Origin: Dokdonia sinensis
GTDB taxonomy: Bacteria > Bacteroidota > Bacteroidia > Flavobacteriales > Flavobacteriaceae
Assembly: GCF_003688895.1 (NCBI RefSeq)
Contig: NZ_REFV01000007.1
Location: forward strand, 62,001-126,000
Reading direction: 5' to 3'
Length of the DNA: 64,000 nucleotides
Made by a program: the position numbers and the translations under genes. The notes below the pieces were generated by a model. The model ran no database searches, was not told where the DNA came from, and saw nothing but the letters and a program-made list of their open reading frames with translations. Positions 36,186 to 44,239 of this stretch are shown here, one piece after another (the first letter of the stretch is position 1; each line of letters starts with the position of its first letter).

Positions 36186-37136
36186 ATGAAATCAAGAATA
36201 CTTATTATAGGCGCCTGCGGGCAAATAGGGACGGAACTCACGATGAAACTCCGCGAGCGTTTTGGAGAAGATAAAGTGGTAGCAAGTGACATACGCGAGG
36301 GAAACGATGAACTTATGGCGAGTGGGCATTTTGAAACTCTGGATGCAACAGATTTTAAAGCGGTCGAAGATGTAATTTTTAGATACAAAGTAGACACCGT
36401 TTATCTTATGGCAGCAATGTTAAGCGCAATTGCCGAGCGTTTTCCTGCAAAGGCGTGGCATCTCAATATGACCTCGCTATTTAACGTACTTAATCTTGCC
36501 AAAGAAAATAAAATCAAGAAACTGTTCTGGCCATCAAGTATAGCCGTTTTTGGACCCACCACTCCCGCCGAAAATACGCCTCAAACCACTGTTATGGAAC
36601 CTACCACAGTATATGGAATTTCTAAACAAACGGGGGAACGATGGTGCGAGTATTACTTTAATAAATTTGGTGTGGACGTGCGCAGTATACGTTATCCTGG
36701 TCTCATAAGCTATACCACGGAGCCTGGAGGAGGTACCACAGATTATGCGGTAGATATTTACCATCGCGCCTTAAAGCACGGCCAGTATCGTTGCTTTTTA
36801 AAGGAAGGAACAATACTTCCTATGATGTATATGGATGATGCCATACGGGCAACAATAAGTATTATGGATGCAGAAGAAGAGGAGATAAAAATACGCTCTT
36901 CTTACAATCTTGCAGGAGTAAGTTATGCGCCAGAAGATGTGACTGCGAGTATCAAAAAACATATTCCTGATTTTGAAATAAGCTATGACATAGATTTCCG
37001 TCAGGAAATTGCAGACAGCTGGCCTAACTCCATAGATGATTCTCGAGCGAGGGAAGATTGGGGCTGGAAACACAAGTTTGGACTTGATGAGATGACCGCT
37101 ATAATGCTGGAAAACCTCCAGCCAAAATATAATTGA
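36186..37136 (+). CDS. NAD-dependent epimerase/dehydratase-family L-threonine 3-dehydrogenase
   Basis: 316 residues, extended SDR fold. NAD-binding GACGQIG at 9-15 with an acidic residue after the second strand (SDIREG), active-site Tyr143-x-x-x-Lys147 in YGISKQTGE, and the C-terminal YNLAGVSYAPEDVTASIKKH segment. The whole pattern matches the short-chain L-threonine dehydrogenase group known from Flavobacterium, which oxidises threonine to 2-amino-3-oxobutyrate, rather than UDP-glucose epimerase. The convergent gene ends two bases from its stop. Confidence 0.8.
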   Translation: MKSRILIIGACGQIGTELTMKLRERFGEDKVVASDIREGNDELMASGHFETLDATDFKAVEDVIFRYKVDTVYLMAAMLSAIAERFPAKAWHLNMTSLFNVLNLAKENKIKKLFWPSSIAVFGPTTPAENTPQTTVMEPTTVYGISKQTGERWCEYYFNKFGVDVRSIRYPGLISYTTEPGGGTTDYAVDIYHRALKHGQYRCFLKEGTILPMMYMDDAIRATISIMDAEEEEIKIRSSYNLAGVSYAPEDVTASIKKHIPDFEISYDIDFRQEIADSWPNSIDDSRAREDWGWKHKFGLDEMTAIMLENLQPKYN

Positions 37137-37138
37137 TC

Positions 37139-38281
37139 TTAATCTTGAGTCACCAGAACTTCTTGATTTTTTGAATCAAATCCCCAACGTATCCCTAGGA
37201 TAGAAATCAAATCATTAGTGTCTCCAAAATTGTTTCCAAAAGATCCCACTAGATCTATCTTCTTTGTAAGCACATAACGTATGTTGCCCACAGATCTAAA
37301 ATCATCCAGATCACCACTGCGTTTTACATACTCGTATCCAATAAATAATTTATTGAATTGAAGCTCTGCTTTTAGTCCGATGTCCAGTGCATTAAACGCC
37401 GTGTTTCCTATCTCATCCTCGAGATAGCGCACAAAGCCAAAGGCGTTGAGGTAATTCCTGTTATCTAAACTGCGACCTATGGGAATCGTAGCCGTTGCTG
37501 TAGCCCAAATGCCGTAACGACTATTACCGTCTCCTTCTTCATAGTTGTCATTATAAAATCTTTTATTGTAGGCCGCAGCAACGTCAAGTGCAAAAAGTGG
37601 TTTAAGCTCTAGTGTCTCGAGAATGTTTGCTGCGGTGGCAGGTCTTTCAGCGGTGAGTTCTGGGAGTCTTTGGTTGTAGTAGATTTTAAATTGTTCTGCA
37701 TATTCTAATGGATTAGCACGTTCTAACTCCTCATTGCCAAACTCATCTTTTATCTGCTTTTTTAAGTCAAATAAATCGTTTATTGCTCGATATCCTTCGG
37801 CAAAGCGGGCGATATCTTGCGCGTGTTTGATTTCTATGAGTGTCGTTCTTGCTCCAAAGGAAATATTGGTAATCGAGTCTTGATTTTTTACGTGAGCAAA
37901 GGAAACCACCAGATTTACCAGCGGATTAAATCCTTTGTTTTCTAGTCCTGAGCCGTCGGCAGTTGGTCGCAATCCTTTTAGGTCAAAGTAAGAGAGTTTC
38001 TTGGGCTTTGTCATCCAAAACGGGGCAAACTCCACCGCGATATTATCAAAGGCGTTTCCGTCAAAATTCTGCAATAGTTCTACGGCAAATGCTTTGGGCG
38101 TGGCGGGCCTTTCGATAATGGAGGGTGCTTCGTCCAGCAATACGAAAGCGGGTGAATTAGGTAAAGCAAGATTTTCTAAAGGGACAGCAAAGGGTTCTTG
38201 TTGCGCTTTCGCGCCCGCCTGTCCGTCCGGCAGGAAAGCAGAATAAAAAAGCAATATCAAACAGAGCGTTAGCAATCGCAT
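37139..38281 (-). CDS. Outer-membrane beta-barrel-like protein with repeat insertion in its signal peptide
   Basis: 380 residues. A signal peptide (1-27) is followed by alternating hydrophobic strands, and the C-terminal half reads like a small outer-membrane barrel (GIWATATATIPIG, LKAELQFNKLFIGYEYV, ISILGIRWGF). No named family recognised. The signal peptide reads YSAF-LPDGQAG-AKAQQ: seven codons (LPDGQAG) split the AFAKA peptide that an intact palindrome would encode. Without them the end of the signal would be SAFAKAQQ, a plausible cleavage region. The upstream gene on the same strand ends one base before its ATG, so they are co-transcribed. Confidence 0.7.
   Translation of the reverse strand: MRLLTLCLILLFYSAFLPDGQAGAKAQQEPFAVPLENLALPNSPAFVLLDEAPSIIERPATPKAFAVELLQNFDGNAFDNIAVEFAPFWMTKPKKLSYFDLKGLRPTADGSGLENKGFNPLVNLVVSFAHVKNQDSITNISFGARTTLIEIKHAQDIARFAEGYRAINDLFDLKKQIKDEFGNEELERANPLEYAEQFKIYYNQRLPELTAERPATAANILETLELKPLFALDVAAAYNKRFYNDNYEEGDGNSRYGIWATATATIPIGRSLDNRNYLNAFGFVRYLEDEIGNTAFNALDIGLKAELQFNKLFIGYEYVKRSGDLDDFRSVGNIRYVLTKKIDLVGSFGNNFGDTNDLISILGIRWGFDSKNQEVLVTQD
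38205..38239. repeat. Palindrome interrupted by a 21-base second repeat (coding)
   Basis: GCTTTCGCG (38205-38213) and AAAGC (38235-38239) rebuild the exact 14-mer when the 21 bases between them, CCCGCCTGTCCGTCCGGCAGG without its last base and similar, are removed. The insert has CCTG..CC/GG.CAGG symmetry and keeps the frame. Confidence 0.85.
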
Positions 38282-38282
38282 A

Positions 38283-38663
38283 CTATGAAATTAGGTCTAT
38301 ATATTTTGTGAGAAATAGGTCATCACCTATTCTTATCCATCGGGATTCGTGAAGTCGATACAATTTTTCACCATCTGGACCGCCGTCTAGGTAATAACTA
38401 GAGCGGGTCATTAGGAGCGCCTGTTTTTTCTGAAGTTCCGTAAGCGGACTCAAATCCAGTATCGAGGTAATTTTGAAAGTTTTGCCCTGCAATTCTTTAT
38501 TTATGCCGATAGCCGAAGGAAAAATACTCCCTCCGCTAAAATCTGGAGAGGTCAGAATCTCCGTCCCGTCCACTTCTACATAACTTCTGCCAGGTGCAGG
38601 ACTTACTAATTCTAAGGTCAGAATAACGGGCGTGTTGCTTGTATTTAGCCTATAGGTGCTCAT
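38283..38663 (-). CDS. Small protein of unknown function
   Basis: 126 residues, no signal peptide or membrane segment. Beta-rich with a YVEVDGTEILTSPDFSGGSIFPSAIGI segment and an acidic C-terminal part, WIRIGDDLFLTKYIDLIS. No family recognised. It lies one base upstream of the outer-membrane-like gene, so translation may be coupled. About 40 bases upstream begins a region with a half palindrome and a strong hairpin. Confidence 0.6.
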   Translation of the reverse strand: MSTYRLNTSNTPVILTLELVSPAPGRSYVEVDGTEILTSPDFSGGSIFPSAIGINKELQGKTFKITSILDLSPLTELQKKQALLMTRSSYYLDGGPDGEKLYRLHESRWIRIGDDLFLTKYIDLIS

Positions 38664-38739
38664 AAGTTAAAGTTACAGTATTATTTAATATGCTGAACGA
38701 AAGCGTGTTACTTATTGTTTTTATTAAAATAAAGATATC

Positions 38740-38753
38740 GCTTTCGCGAAAGA
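38740..38753. repeat. Palindrome near-copy GCTTTCGCGAAAGA (intergenic)
   Basis: Last base changed to A. Its right arm GAAAG is also the base of the following stem-loop. Confidence 0.85.
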
Positions 38754-38787
38754 AGATAGCAGGGTATTTACCCTATTATCTTCTTTC
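38748..38787. terminator. Strong stem-loop in the divergent region
   Basis: GAAAGAAGATA (38748-38758) pairs with TATCTTCTTTC (38777-38787); GGGTA/TACCC extends the inner stem. There is no clear T-tract, so it could be a terminator or an RNA structure. Part of the ~190 bases between the gene at 38663 and the DUF2256 gene. Confidence 0.45.
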
Positions 38788-38852
38788 AAGAGTTGTTAAG
38801 AGGATTGTAAAGCATTATTTTGTCTAATGAATTATAAATATCTTTGAACATA

Positions 38853-38990
38853 ATGAGTAATCACAAGAAGCAACATTTACCCGAAAAGATTTGTGTCGTC
38901 TGTGAGCGACCTTTCTCGTGGCGCAAAAAATGGGAAAAAAATTGGGATGAAGTAAAGTATTGTAGTGAGCGATGTAGGAGGAGTAGATGA
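38853..38990 (+). CDS. DUF2256 protein (zinc-finger-like, photolyase-associated)
   Basis: 45-residue gene. It reads [20 protein letters not shown] then [20 protein letters not shown] and a basic end. Two Cys pairs (C-V-V-C and Y-C-S-E-R-C) form a treble-clef-like zinc ribbon, and the R-P-F-x-W-R-K-K-W segment is the DUF2256 signature. DUF2256 genes commonly sit beside photolyase/cryptochrome genes, and here the cry-DASH gene follows 78 bases downstream in the same direction. Function unknown; a role as nucleic-acid-binding accessory is plausible. Confidence 0.88.
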   Translation: MSNHKKQHLPEKICVVCERPFSWRKKWEKNWDEVKYCSERCRRSR

Positions 38991-39068
38991 GCGGGTGAGC
39001 TATGAGTGGTGGATTTTGTGTAATTTTTTAGAGTGTGCTTTGCTCGAATTTAATTTAGTTAAAAAATA

Positions 39069-40358
39069 ATGGATACAGTTTTAGTTTGGTTTAGAAATGA
39101 CTTGCGGGTGGCAGATAATCACTCGCTCAAAAATGCGATCGCAACAGGCAAGCGGGTGATTGGATTTTATTGCTTTGACCCAACTCATTTCGCCGAAACT
39201 GACTTTGGTTTTAAGAAGACTGGCAAGTTCAGAGCACAATTTCTAATTGAAAGCATCACCGATTTAAAATCAAATCTAAAAAAAAGCAATATAGATTTAT
39301 TGCTTTATAACGATGATACCATTGAATCATTAATTGATTTAGTAAAAGAATATAATGTTTCTGAGATATTTTTACAACGAGAATGGACGCAGGAGGAGAA
39401 GAAAACCTTAGATGGAGCAAAGGAATCATTGCCTGAAGTAACCTTTCACGAGAAGTACGACCAGTTCTTATTTCACCCAAAAGATATTCCGTACAAATCG
39501 TCACAAGAAATCCCAAAGGTGTTTACTGAGTTCAGGAAGAAGTGCGAGAAAGAGGCGTCCGTTCGAGAGCTGGGTAAGGATATTGAAGCATTACCAGAAA
39601 ATAATAGGCTTGAAGAAAATAAGACTGCTATCCCATCTCTGGAAGACTTGGGCTTTGAACCTTTTGAACAGGATAGTCGCACCGCATTTCCCTTCAAAGG
39701 TGGAGAAACTTCGGCGATGGAACGGTTACATTCATACTTCTGGGAAACCAAAAATCTGGCACAATATAAACAAACCCGTAACGGACTTGTAGGTAAGGAC
39801 TACAGCTCAAAATTTTCCGCTTGGTTGGGATTGGGTTGTATTTCTGCACGACAGATTTATTGGGAAGTGAAGCGATTTGAGAAGGAGGTCAAAAAGAATC
39901 AAGACACTTACTGGATGATTTTTGAATTGATATGGAGAGATTATTTCAAATATATCTCACTTAAGCACGGAAATAAAATTTTCCAAATAGGAGGAATTCT
40001 AGAAAAGGATTATGACTGGAAAAACAACAATAAAGCATTGCGTGACTGGATTAATGGCAATACGAAATATGATTTTGTGAACGCCAATATGATCGAGCTC
40101 AAAGAAACAGGCTGGATGTCAAACAGAGGCCGTCAGAACGTAGCTAGCTTTTGGGCCAAGGAACAAGAACAAGATTGGCGCGTAGGCGCATCGTATTTTG
40201 AAAGCGTCCTTATAGATTACGACGTACACAGCAATTGGGGCAACTGGATGTATAATGCAGGAGTAGGAAATGATCCGCGAGATAGACGATTTAACATAGA
40301 AAAACAGGCTAATAATTACGACCCGAATAATGAGTTTGTGGATTTATGGCTTGACTAA
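39069..40358 (+). CDS. Cryptochrome DASH
   Basis: 429 residues. N-terminal photolyase alpha/beta domain (VLVWFRNDLRVADNHSLKNA, 5-130) for the antenna and C-terminal FAD-binding helical domain (about 200-420). The DASH signature is clear: TKNLAQYKQTRNGLVGKDYSSKFSAWLGLGCISAR, then ELIWRDYFKY, MSNRGRQNVASFWAK, and the VLIDYDVHSNWGNWMYNAGVGNDPRDRRFN end. Cry-DASH proteins repair CPDs in single-stranded DNA and bind FAD and a folate antenna. First and best preserved of three photolyase-like genes. Its last 33 codons recur at 40452-40550. Confidence 0.93.
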   Translation: MDTVLVWFRNDLRVADNHSLKNAIATGKRVIGFYCFDPTHFAETDFGFKKTGKFRAQFLIESITDLKSNLKKSNIDLLLYNDDTIESLIDLVKEYNVSEIFLQREWTQEEKKTLDGAKESLPEVTFHEKYDQFLFHPKDIPYKSSQEIPKVFTEFRKKCEKEASVRELGKDIEALPENNRLEENKTAIPSLEDLGFEPFEQDSRTAFPFKGGETSAMERLHSYFWETKNLAQYKQTRNGLVGKDYSSKFSAWLGLGCISARQIYWEVKRFEKEVKKNQDTYWMIFELIWRDYFKYISLKHGNKIFQIGGILEKDYDWKNNNKALRDWINGNTKYDFVNANMIELKETGWMSNRGRQNVASFWAKEQEQDWRVGASYFESVLIDYDVHSNWGNWMYNAGVGNDPRDRRFNIEKQANNYDPNNEFVDLWLD

Positions 40359-40384
40359 ATTGTATAAATGGAGAAGGGGTGGTT

Positions 40385-40426
40385 GTTTAAAATTTTTGAG
40401 AGTTTTTCAGCTCGAAAATTTTAAAC
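40385..40426. terminator. Inverted repeat behind the cry-DASH gene
   Basis: GTTTAAAATTTTTGAG (40385-40400) and CTCGAAAATTTTAAAC (40411-40426), 16-base arms with one wobble pair, ten-base loop. No long T-tract; a possible terminator separating the two tails. Confidence 0.5.
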
Positions 40427-40451
40427 TTTCCGTTTCACTCTTTTTAAATCT

Positions 40452-40550
40452 GGAGTAGGGAATGATCCGCGAGATAGACGATTTAACATTGAAAAACAGG
40501 CGGATAATTACGATCCAAATAACGAGTTTGTGGACCTGTGGTTGGAGTGA
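40452..40550 (+). pseudogene. Relic of the 3' end of a second cry-DASH gene
   Basis: 99 bases in frame with a stop (TGA at 40548-40550) translating to the cry-DASH C-terminus GVGNDPRDRRFNIEKQADNY then DPNNEFVDLWLE. By hand count 85 of 99 bases match the end of the intact gene at 40260-40358; differences are mostly at third codon positions. Only the tail remains. This is the mark of an allele that evolved separately, not of a recent tandem duplication. Together with the inverted repeat and the heptamer tract it fills the ~400-base gap between the first two photolyase genes. Confidence 0.85.
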
Positions 40551-40633
40551 AATGAACCAGAACTCGAACTCGAATTTGAAATCGAAAACACTTTACGCCA
40601 TCGTGCTTTTGCAAGAAATATTTTTTCATTTTT

Positions 40634-40754
40634 CCGATAACCGATAACCGATAACCGATAACCGATAACCGATAACCGATAACCGATAACCGATAACCGA
40701 TAACCGATAACCGATAACCGATAACCGATAACCGATAACCGATAACCGATAACC
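40634..40754. repeat. 17-copy heptanucleotide tandem repeat (CCGATAA)n
   Basis: Perfect CCGATAA repeats over 121 bases. On the plus strand they put TAA stops in all three frames; on the minus strand they stay open. The tract ends one base before the TTG start of the Fe-S photolyase gene at 40756, so it fills the 5' leader and any ribosome-binding or promoter spacing region. Confidence 0.97.
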
Positions 40755-40755
40755 A

Positions 40756-42291
40756 TTGAAAACCTTAAGACTCATACTAGGCGACCAGCTCAACCATAAA
40801 CACTCGTGGTATAATGACCCGAATGAAGACATCATCTATTTTATGGCCGAAATGCGCCAAGAAACAGATTACGTAAAACACCATATTCAGAAAGTAGTGG
40901 CTTTTTTTCAGGCGATGCGGGAGTTTTGTGCGTGGCTGGAGGAACGCGATCATAGGGTGATTTATTTTAGACTGGACGATAAAAAGAACGGGCAGGATCT
41001 AACAGAGAACTTGAAGAAACTCATCAAGGAACACGATATTGAAAAGTTTGAATATCAATTACCTGACGAGTATAGACTCGATGAACAGCTTAAAGATTTT
41101 TGCGAGAGCATATCCATCGACACCGAGTCCTTCGATACCGAGCATTTTATGACTACCAGAACAGAGCTCGCCGAATTTTATGAAGGCAAGAAGCAGTTTA
41201 CAATGGAATACTTTTACCGTATGATGCGTAAGAAGTACGACATTATGATGGTAAACGCAAAGGATCCTGAAGGCGGAAAATGGAATTATGATCACAGTAA
41301 CCGTAACAAGTGGAAAGGCGACACGGAGATTCCTCACGAGCGCGGTTTTAGAAAAGACGTTTCTGATATTGTGGATTTGCTCGAAAAGGAAGAAGTAGAA
41401 ACGATGGGGCGGATAGAGGCTAAAAACTTCAGTTGGCCCACGAGTCGGGAGGATGGACTTTCGGTGTTGAATTATTTCTGCAAGAACCTACTGGTACATT
41501 TTGGAGATTTTCAGGATGCGATGGATCCGGAGGAGGCCTACCTCTTTCATAGCAGATTGAGCTTTGCGATGAACAGCAAGTTGCTCTCTCCGCAGGAAGT
41601 GATTGAGACCGTCATAGGCTACTGGCGCGACCATCAGGATGAGATAGACATCAGTCAGGTGGAGGGTTTTGTACGGCAGATTCTAGGCTGGCGGGAATAT
41701 ATGAGAGGGATGTACTGGAGGGAGATGCCCGCTTTCGCGAAAGCAAACCACCTAGAAAACTCAAATAAACTACCCGATTTTTACTGGACGGGCGATACTA
41801 AAATGAACTGCCTAAAATGCAGTATTAATAATAGTCTGGACAACGCTTACGCCCATCACATCCAGCGCCTGATGATTACGGGCAATTATGCCCTACTCAC
41901 GATGTGCGACCCAGATGAGGTGGATGCGTGGTATCTGGGCGTTTACATAGATGCTATCGAGTGGGTGGAGATTACAAATACCCGTGGGATGTCACAATGG
42001 GCAGACGGCGGAAAGATTGCGACAAAACCCTACGTTTCCAGCGGGAGTTACATCAATAAAATGAGTAATTACTGTAAAGGATGCCATTATAAAGTGAGCA
42101 AGAAAACGGGCGAAGACGCGTGTCCGTTCAACAGTTTGTACTGGAATTTTCTGGACGAGAAACGCAGTCATTTTGAGAACAACCAGCGTATGAATATGAT
42201 GCTGAGCTTGCTGGATAAAATGAACAAGGACACCCTCACGGCTCACAAAGAACGTGCGCAAGATATTATAGAAAATCCATCCAATTATTAA
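40756..42291 (+). CDS. Fe-S bacterial cryptochrome/(6-4) photolyase family protein
   Basis: 511 residues. Opens [18 protein letters not shown], the start typical of the deoxyribodipyrimidine photolyase-related (PhrB/CryB, FeS-BCP) family. The four Fe-S ligands are expected in NCLKCS, YCKGCHY and ACPFNSLYW of the C-terminal domain. Known members repair (6-4) photoproducts and carry FAD, a lumazine antenna and a [4Fe-4S] cluster. The start must be the TTG at 40756: an in-frame TAA of the heptamer tract lies six bases upstream, and the next ATG would remove the first beta strand. A palindrome at 41731 encodes AFAKA. The stop at 42289-42291 lies inside the start region of the next photolyase gene. 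Confidence 0.9.
   Translation: MKTLRLILGDQLNHKHSWYNDPNEDIIYFMAEMRQETDYVKHHIQKVVAFFQAMREFCAWLEERDHRVIYFRLDDKKNGQDLTENLKKLIKEHDIEKFEYQLPDEYRLDEQLKDFCESISIDTESFDTEHFMTTRTELAEFYEGKKQFTMEYFYRMMRKKYDIMMVNAKDPEGGKWNYDHSNRNKWKGDTEIPHERGFRKDVSDIVDLLEKEEVETMGRIEAKNFSWPTSREDGLSVLNYFCKNLLVHFGDFQDAMDPEEAYLFHSRLSFAMNSKLLSPQEVIETVIGYWRDHQDEIDISQVEGFVRQILGWREYMRGMYWREMPAFAKANHLENSNKLPDFYWTGDTKMNCLKCSINNSLDNAYAHHIQRLMITGNYALLTMCDPDEVDAWYLGVYIDAIEWVEITNTRGMSQWADGGKIATKPYVSSGSYINKMSNYCKGCHYKVSKKTGEDACPFNSLYWNFLDEKRSHFENNQRMNMMLSLLDKMNKDTLTAHKERAQDIIENPSNY
41731..41744. repeat. GCTTTCGCGAAAGC palindrome, copy 13 (coding, AFAKA frame)
   Basis: Perfect copy in the Fe-S photolyase gene; read [12 protein letters not shown]. 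Confidence 0.97.
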
Positions 42292-42325
42292 GGAGACTGT
42301 CAACATATTATGGTTTAAACGGGAC

Positions 42326-43807
42326 TTGCGCTTGCACGACCATATGCCGTTGTACAATGCACTTAAGGAGGACAAATCATTGTTGTTGCTCTATGTTTTT
42401 GAACCTTCTTTACTCAAGGACAAGCATTACAGCGAGCGACATTTTAATTTCATAAAAGAGTCTTTGCGGGACCTTCAGCAACAGCTTTTTGGGTTTGACG
42501 CAAAGATTTTGATAGTTGAGGGAGAGGTGGTTCCTATTTTTAAGCAATTGCTTGAGTGCATAAAGATTCACACGTTGTTTTCTCATCAAGAAACGGGATT
42601 GCGGATTACGTATGATAGAGATTTGGAATTGGAAGCTTTCGCGAAAGCGTTAAAATCCCAAGGTTCTCCAGATAAATTTGGTTGGGTGGAGTATTGCAAC
42701 AATGGGGTACAACGCGGACTTAGAAACCGCTACGGCTGGTCGCAGGATTGGGAGGCGTTTATGCTGGAAAAGCAATTGCCTTTTGCTCCAAAACAAGGCG
42801 ATTTAGTATCAAAAGGTACGATTGAAGATTTAGAAAGCTACTTTACAATCCCATCGCTCCAAACGCCGAAAGACACTCCGTTCCAAAAAGGAGGAACAGC
42901 AATTGGAAGACGCTATTTACAGTCTTTTTTACACGGAGGACGCCATAAAAATTACAGTAACCACATCAGTAAACCGCTAAAAGCCCGCAAAAGTTGCTCG
43001 CGGATGTCGCCGTATATCGCGTGGGGGAATTTGAGTATTCGGGAAGTGTGGCAAACGGCTAAGGTATTTAGAAACAATAGTTCGGCCACTTCAGGTGTTC
43101 GGGTAAATAAACGCGCCATCGACGGATTTACCTCGCGACTGCGCTGGCAGGCACATTTTATCCAAAAATTTGAGATGGAAGATAGGATGGAGTTTGTTGC
43201 TGTAAACGAAGGGTATCACAACTTGGACAAACCACGTAATGAGAAGCATCAAAAGGCTTGGCGAGAAGGGAAAACTGGATTTCCATTAGTAGATGCTTGT
43301 ATGCGTTGCCTTAACGAGACAGGCTATCTCAATTTTAGAATGCGAGCAATGGTTGTTTCCTTTTTTACCCATAACTTATGGCAACCGTGGCAGGGTTGTT
43401 CGGCGCATCTGGCACAGCAGTTTTTGGATTTTGAGCCTGGAATTCACTATCCGCAGTTGCAGATGCAGGCTGGGGAGACGGGCATTAATACGTTGCGCAT
43501 CTATAACCCAGTAAAAAATAGCGAAGAACACGATCCCGAAGGTGTTTTTATAAAGCAATGGATTCCGGAACTAAATGCAGTTCCCACGGCTTACATTCAC
43601 GAGCCCTGGACGTTGCCACTTCTGGAACAGCAGTTTTGCAATACATTTATAGGAGTGGATTATCCAGAACCCATCATTAAGATGAAGGAAACCGCAAGAA
43701 AGGCTAGTGATATTCTTTGGAAATTAAAAGATAACAATGTGGTGCAACGGGATGCCTTGCGCATTCTGAAACGGCATACGTTAGCAGATAGGAATAATTT
43801 TGATTGA
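42326..43807 (+). CDS. FAD-binding photolyase/cryptochrome family protein
   Basis: At least 493 residues. An alpha/beta antenna domain (about 1-150) and a C-terminal FAD domain with [67 protein letters not shown] and the ending [13 protein letters not shown] are seen. The first canonical start (TTG at 42326) lies inside the conserved first strand: the codons upstream read ILWFKRD immediately before LRLHDH. No ATG, GTG or TTG occurs between it and an in-frame stop at 42269; only ATT at 42287 (overlapping the upstream TAA) or ATA at 42305 (nine bases after AAGGAG) could start a full-length protein. Contains a palindrome read AFAKA (42635). Likely translationally coupled to the Fe-S gene. Confidence 0.85.
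   Translation: MRLHDHMPLYNALKEDKSLLLLYVFEPSLLKDKHYSERHFNFIKESLRDLQQQLFGFDAKILIVEGEVVPIFKQLLECIKIHTLFSHQETGLRITYDRDLELEAFAKALKSQGSPDKFGWVEYCNNGVQRGLRNRYGWSQDWEAFMLEKQLPFAPKQGDLVSKGTIEDLESYFTIPSLQTPKDTPFQKGGTAIGRRYLQSFLHGGRHKNYSNHISKPLKARKSCSRMSPYIAWGNLSIREVWQTAKVFRNNSSATSGVRVNKRAIDGFTSRLRWQAHFIQKFEMEDRMEFVAVNEGYHNLDKPRNEKHQKAWREGKTGFPLVDACMRCLNETGYLNFRMRAMVVSFFTHNLWQPWQGCSAHLAQQFLDFEPGIHYPQLQMQAGETGINTLRIYNPVKNSEEHDPEGVFIKQWIPELNAVPTAYIHEPWTLPLLEQQFCNTFIGVDYPEPIIKMKETARKASDILWKLKDNNVVQRDALRILKRHTLADRNNFD
42635..42648. repeat. GCTTTCGCGAAAGC palindrome, copy 14 (coding, AFAKA frame)
   Basis: Perfect copy in the third photolyase gene, read [10 protein letters not shown]. Confidence 0.97.
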
Positions 43808-43836
43808 AATGAAAAAAGAGAGTGGATATGAAGTCT

Positions 43837-43865
43837 GCTTTCGCCTCGTATCCGACGAGCGAGGC
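43837..43865. repeat. Palindrome half-site next to an inverted repeat
   Basis: GCTTTCGC at 43837-43844 (the left half of the 14-mer) merges into GCCTCG...CGAGGC (43843-43848 and 43860-43865). Could be a third interrupted copy whose right half was lost; weak. Confidence 0.35.
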
Positions 43866-43899
43866 ACGAACGAGAGGAATACGATTTTATAAAAAAACT

Positions 43900-44184
43900 A
43901 TGGAAAAAGAATTTACAATAAGAGAACTGGATAGAATCATAGAAATGGCGTGGGAAGACCGCACGACTTTTGATGCAATTGAATACCAATTTGGTATTCC
44001 AGAAAAGGAAGTCATTGAGATTATGCGTCGCGAGATGAAGCCCAGCAGTTTTAGAATGTGGCGCGCACGTGTGCAGGGACGTAGAACAAAGCACGAAGCA
44101 AAACGGAATTTTGGTATAGACGACGCCCGATTTAAGTGTAGTCGCCAAAAACAGATCACGCATAATAAGATTAGTAAGCGGTAG
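43900..44184 (+). CDS. TIGR03643-family small protein
   Basis: 94 residues from MEKEFTIRELDRI. A helix-turn-helix-like opening (IIEMAWEDRTTFDAIEYQFG and IPEKEVIEIMRREMKPSSF) is followed by a basic tail (RVQGRRTKHEAKR). The pattern matches TIGR03643, a small family of unknown function often found beside photolyase genes. A longer frame from 43822 would start inside the half-palindrome/inverted-repeat sequence and is not used. 92 bases after the third photolyase gene; same strand as the whole light island. Probable nucleic-acid binder (inference). Confidence 0.85.
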   Translation: MEKEFTIRELDRIIEMAWEDRTTFDAIEYQFGIPEKEVIEIMRREMKPSSFRMWRARVQGRRTKHEAKRNFGIDDARFKCSRQKQITHNKISKR

Positions 44185-44212
44185 TTGAAGACTGTAGTTT
44201 AATAAAAATAGG

Positions 44213-44232
44213 ATTTCCACCTTCGTGGAAAT
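44213..44232. repeat. REP-like hairpin at the start of the DUF2452 gene
   Basis: ATTTCCAC-CTTC-GTGGAAAT. With GG before and GAC after, it resembles the interspersed GGATTxCCxCCTTCGxGGxAATGAC element class (recognised from memory). The ATG at 44231 belongs to this element. Confidence 0.65.
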
Positions 44233-44239
44233 GACAATT

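Noticed and set aside
40634-40754. CRISPR array
   Set aside because: The 7-base units are contiguous with no spacers and no cas genes nearby.
40508-40835. Minus-strand open frames reading GYRLSVI repeats
   Set aside because: They are only the translation of the heptanucleotide tract, which happens to lack stops on that strand; no start context, no conservation.
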